NCBI GenBank assembly: GCA_025504975.1
Contig: JANUWI010000019.1
Span: forward strand, 806,001 to 870,000
DNA: 64,000 nucleotides
Source of the DNA: Plenodomus lindquistii
Taxonomy: Eukaryota > Ascomycota > Dothideomycetes > Pleosporales > Leptosphaeriaceae
Direction: 5' to 3'
Shown here: in pieces, positions 63,708 to 64,000 of the stretch
Layout: every line of letters begins with the position of its first letter
Position numbering within the stretch: position 1 is the first letter of the stretch
Position numbers and translations under genes: made by a program
The notes under the pieces: generated by a model
Database searches by the model: none
Told to the model about the DNA's origin: nothing
The model's input: only the letters and a program-made list of their open reading frames with translations

Positions 63708-64000
63708 GTTGGAAGTTCCTCACGGTTAGGTTGAGAGACAGAGTGTAGTGTAGTGTGCGGCGCGCAGTGCTTGGTGTGGAAGTGTAGAGGAGTGCAGTAT
63801 GATTGTAACGCCTACGCGTGCCAGGCGTGGCTGCCTCGCGAATACCTTATCCACAACCGAGAGTGACGCCACAGCTACGTTATCGGCGTCGTTTCCGGTT
63901 TGCTGAGACAGACCTGGATGACGATCCTGTTCATCGTGTCGATTCTCGGTGTGGAGGTGGCTGGTTCAGGCATGTTTGCAGCTTTGTTGGTGAGCATATG
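63708..64000. other. Right-edge intergenic sequence
   Basis: Promoter side of the small membrane protein. A short hydrophobic-looking plus-strand stretch near 63917-63960 could be part of a gene that continues beyond the window, but it cannot be supported. Confidence 0.3.

Noticed and set aside
1..64000. tRNA, rRNA, CRISPR or prophage features
   Set aside because: I scanned for T-loop-like GTTCGA with a plausible arm, rRNA signatures and regular direct repeats with spacers; none was convincing, and the window is eukaryotic.

Overview
The window is nuclear DNA of a filamentous ascomycete. Genes are compact and mostly broken by introns of about 40-60 nt with GTAAGT/GTATGT-type donors and CTAAC/CTGAC-like branch sites. 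There are no operons or ribosome binding sites, and two blocks are AT-rich and look mutation-degraded. The gene content (a rhamnogalacturonan lyase, a cutinase-type esterase, a UstYa-like protein, an orphan secreted protein) suggests a plant-associated Dothideomycete, possibly Mycosphaerellales; that placement is inference. All exon coordinates were worked out by hand from splice signals and frame, without transcript data.

Layout. 0-3.8 kb: an OTU-type deubiquitinase (minus strand, runs off the left edge), a Gln-rich protein and a small two-exon gene. 3.8-8.2 kb: an AT-rich block, two related ELRN-IY genes and a relic of a third. 8.8-12.3 kb: a tandem pair of CCCH zinc-finger paralogues separated by a degenerate 16/19-bp minisatellite. 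12.6-41.5 kb: the main part of the ELRN-IY family, interspersed with an MFS permease, an orphan secreted protein, a WW-domain protein, a family-4 rhamnogalacturonan lyase and a small three-exon gene. 41.8-46.7 kb: an AAAP amino-acid transporter and a membrane-anchored cutinase-family esterase. 46.7-51.6 kb: an AT-rich block and four tandem copies of an undescribed small-protein family. 51.9-64 kb: an APC-type permease, a pseudogene with three in-frame stops, a dynamin-family GTPase, a broken 72-bp Ser-rich repeat, a UstYa-like protein with a long acidic/His-rich insert, and a small membrane protein.

The most unusual feature is the ELRN-IY family: fifteen loci in about 37 kb (eleven intact genes, one full-length copy with an in-frame stop, three fragments), on both strands and strongly diverged. 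Nearly all share one signature: a short exon 1 ending in a motif like FRFLDLHP or LPG, then a phase-1 intron that splits the Glu codon of the ELRN-IY motif, then an exon carrying the rest of an F-box-like/2EXR-like fungal domain. This is what birth-and-death evolution of a fast-diversifying receptor-like family would leave. No function can be read directly from the sequence.
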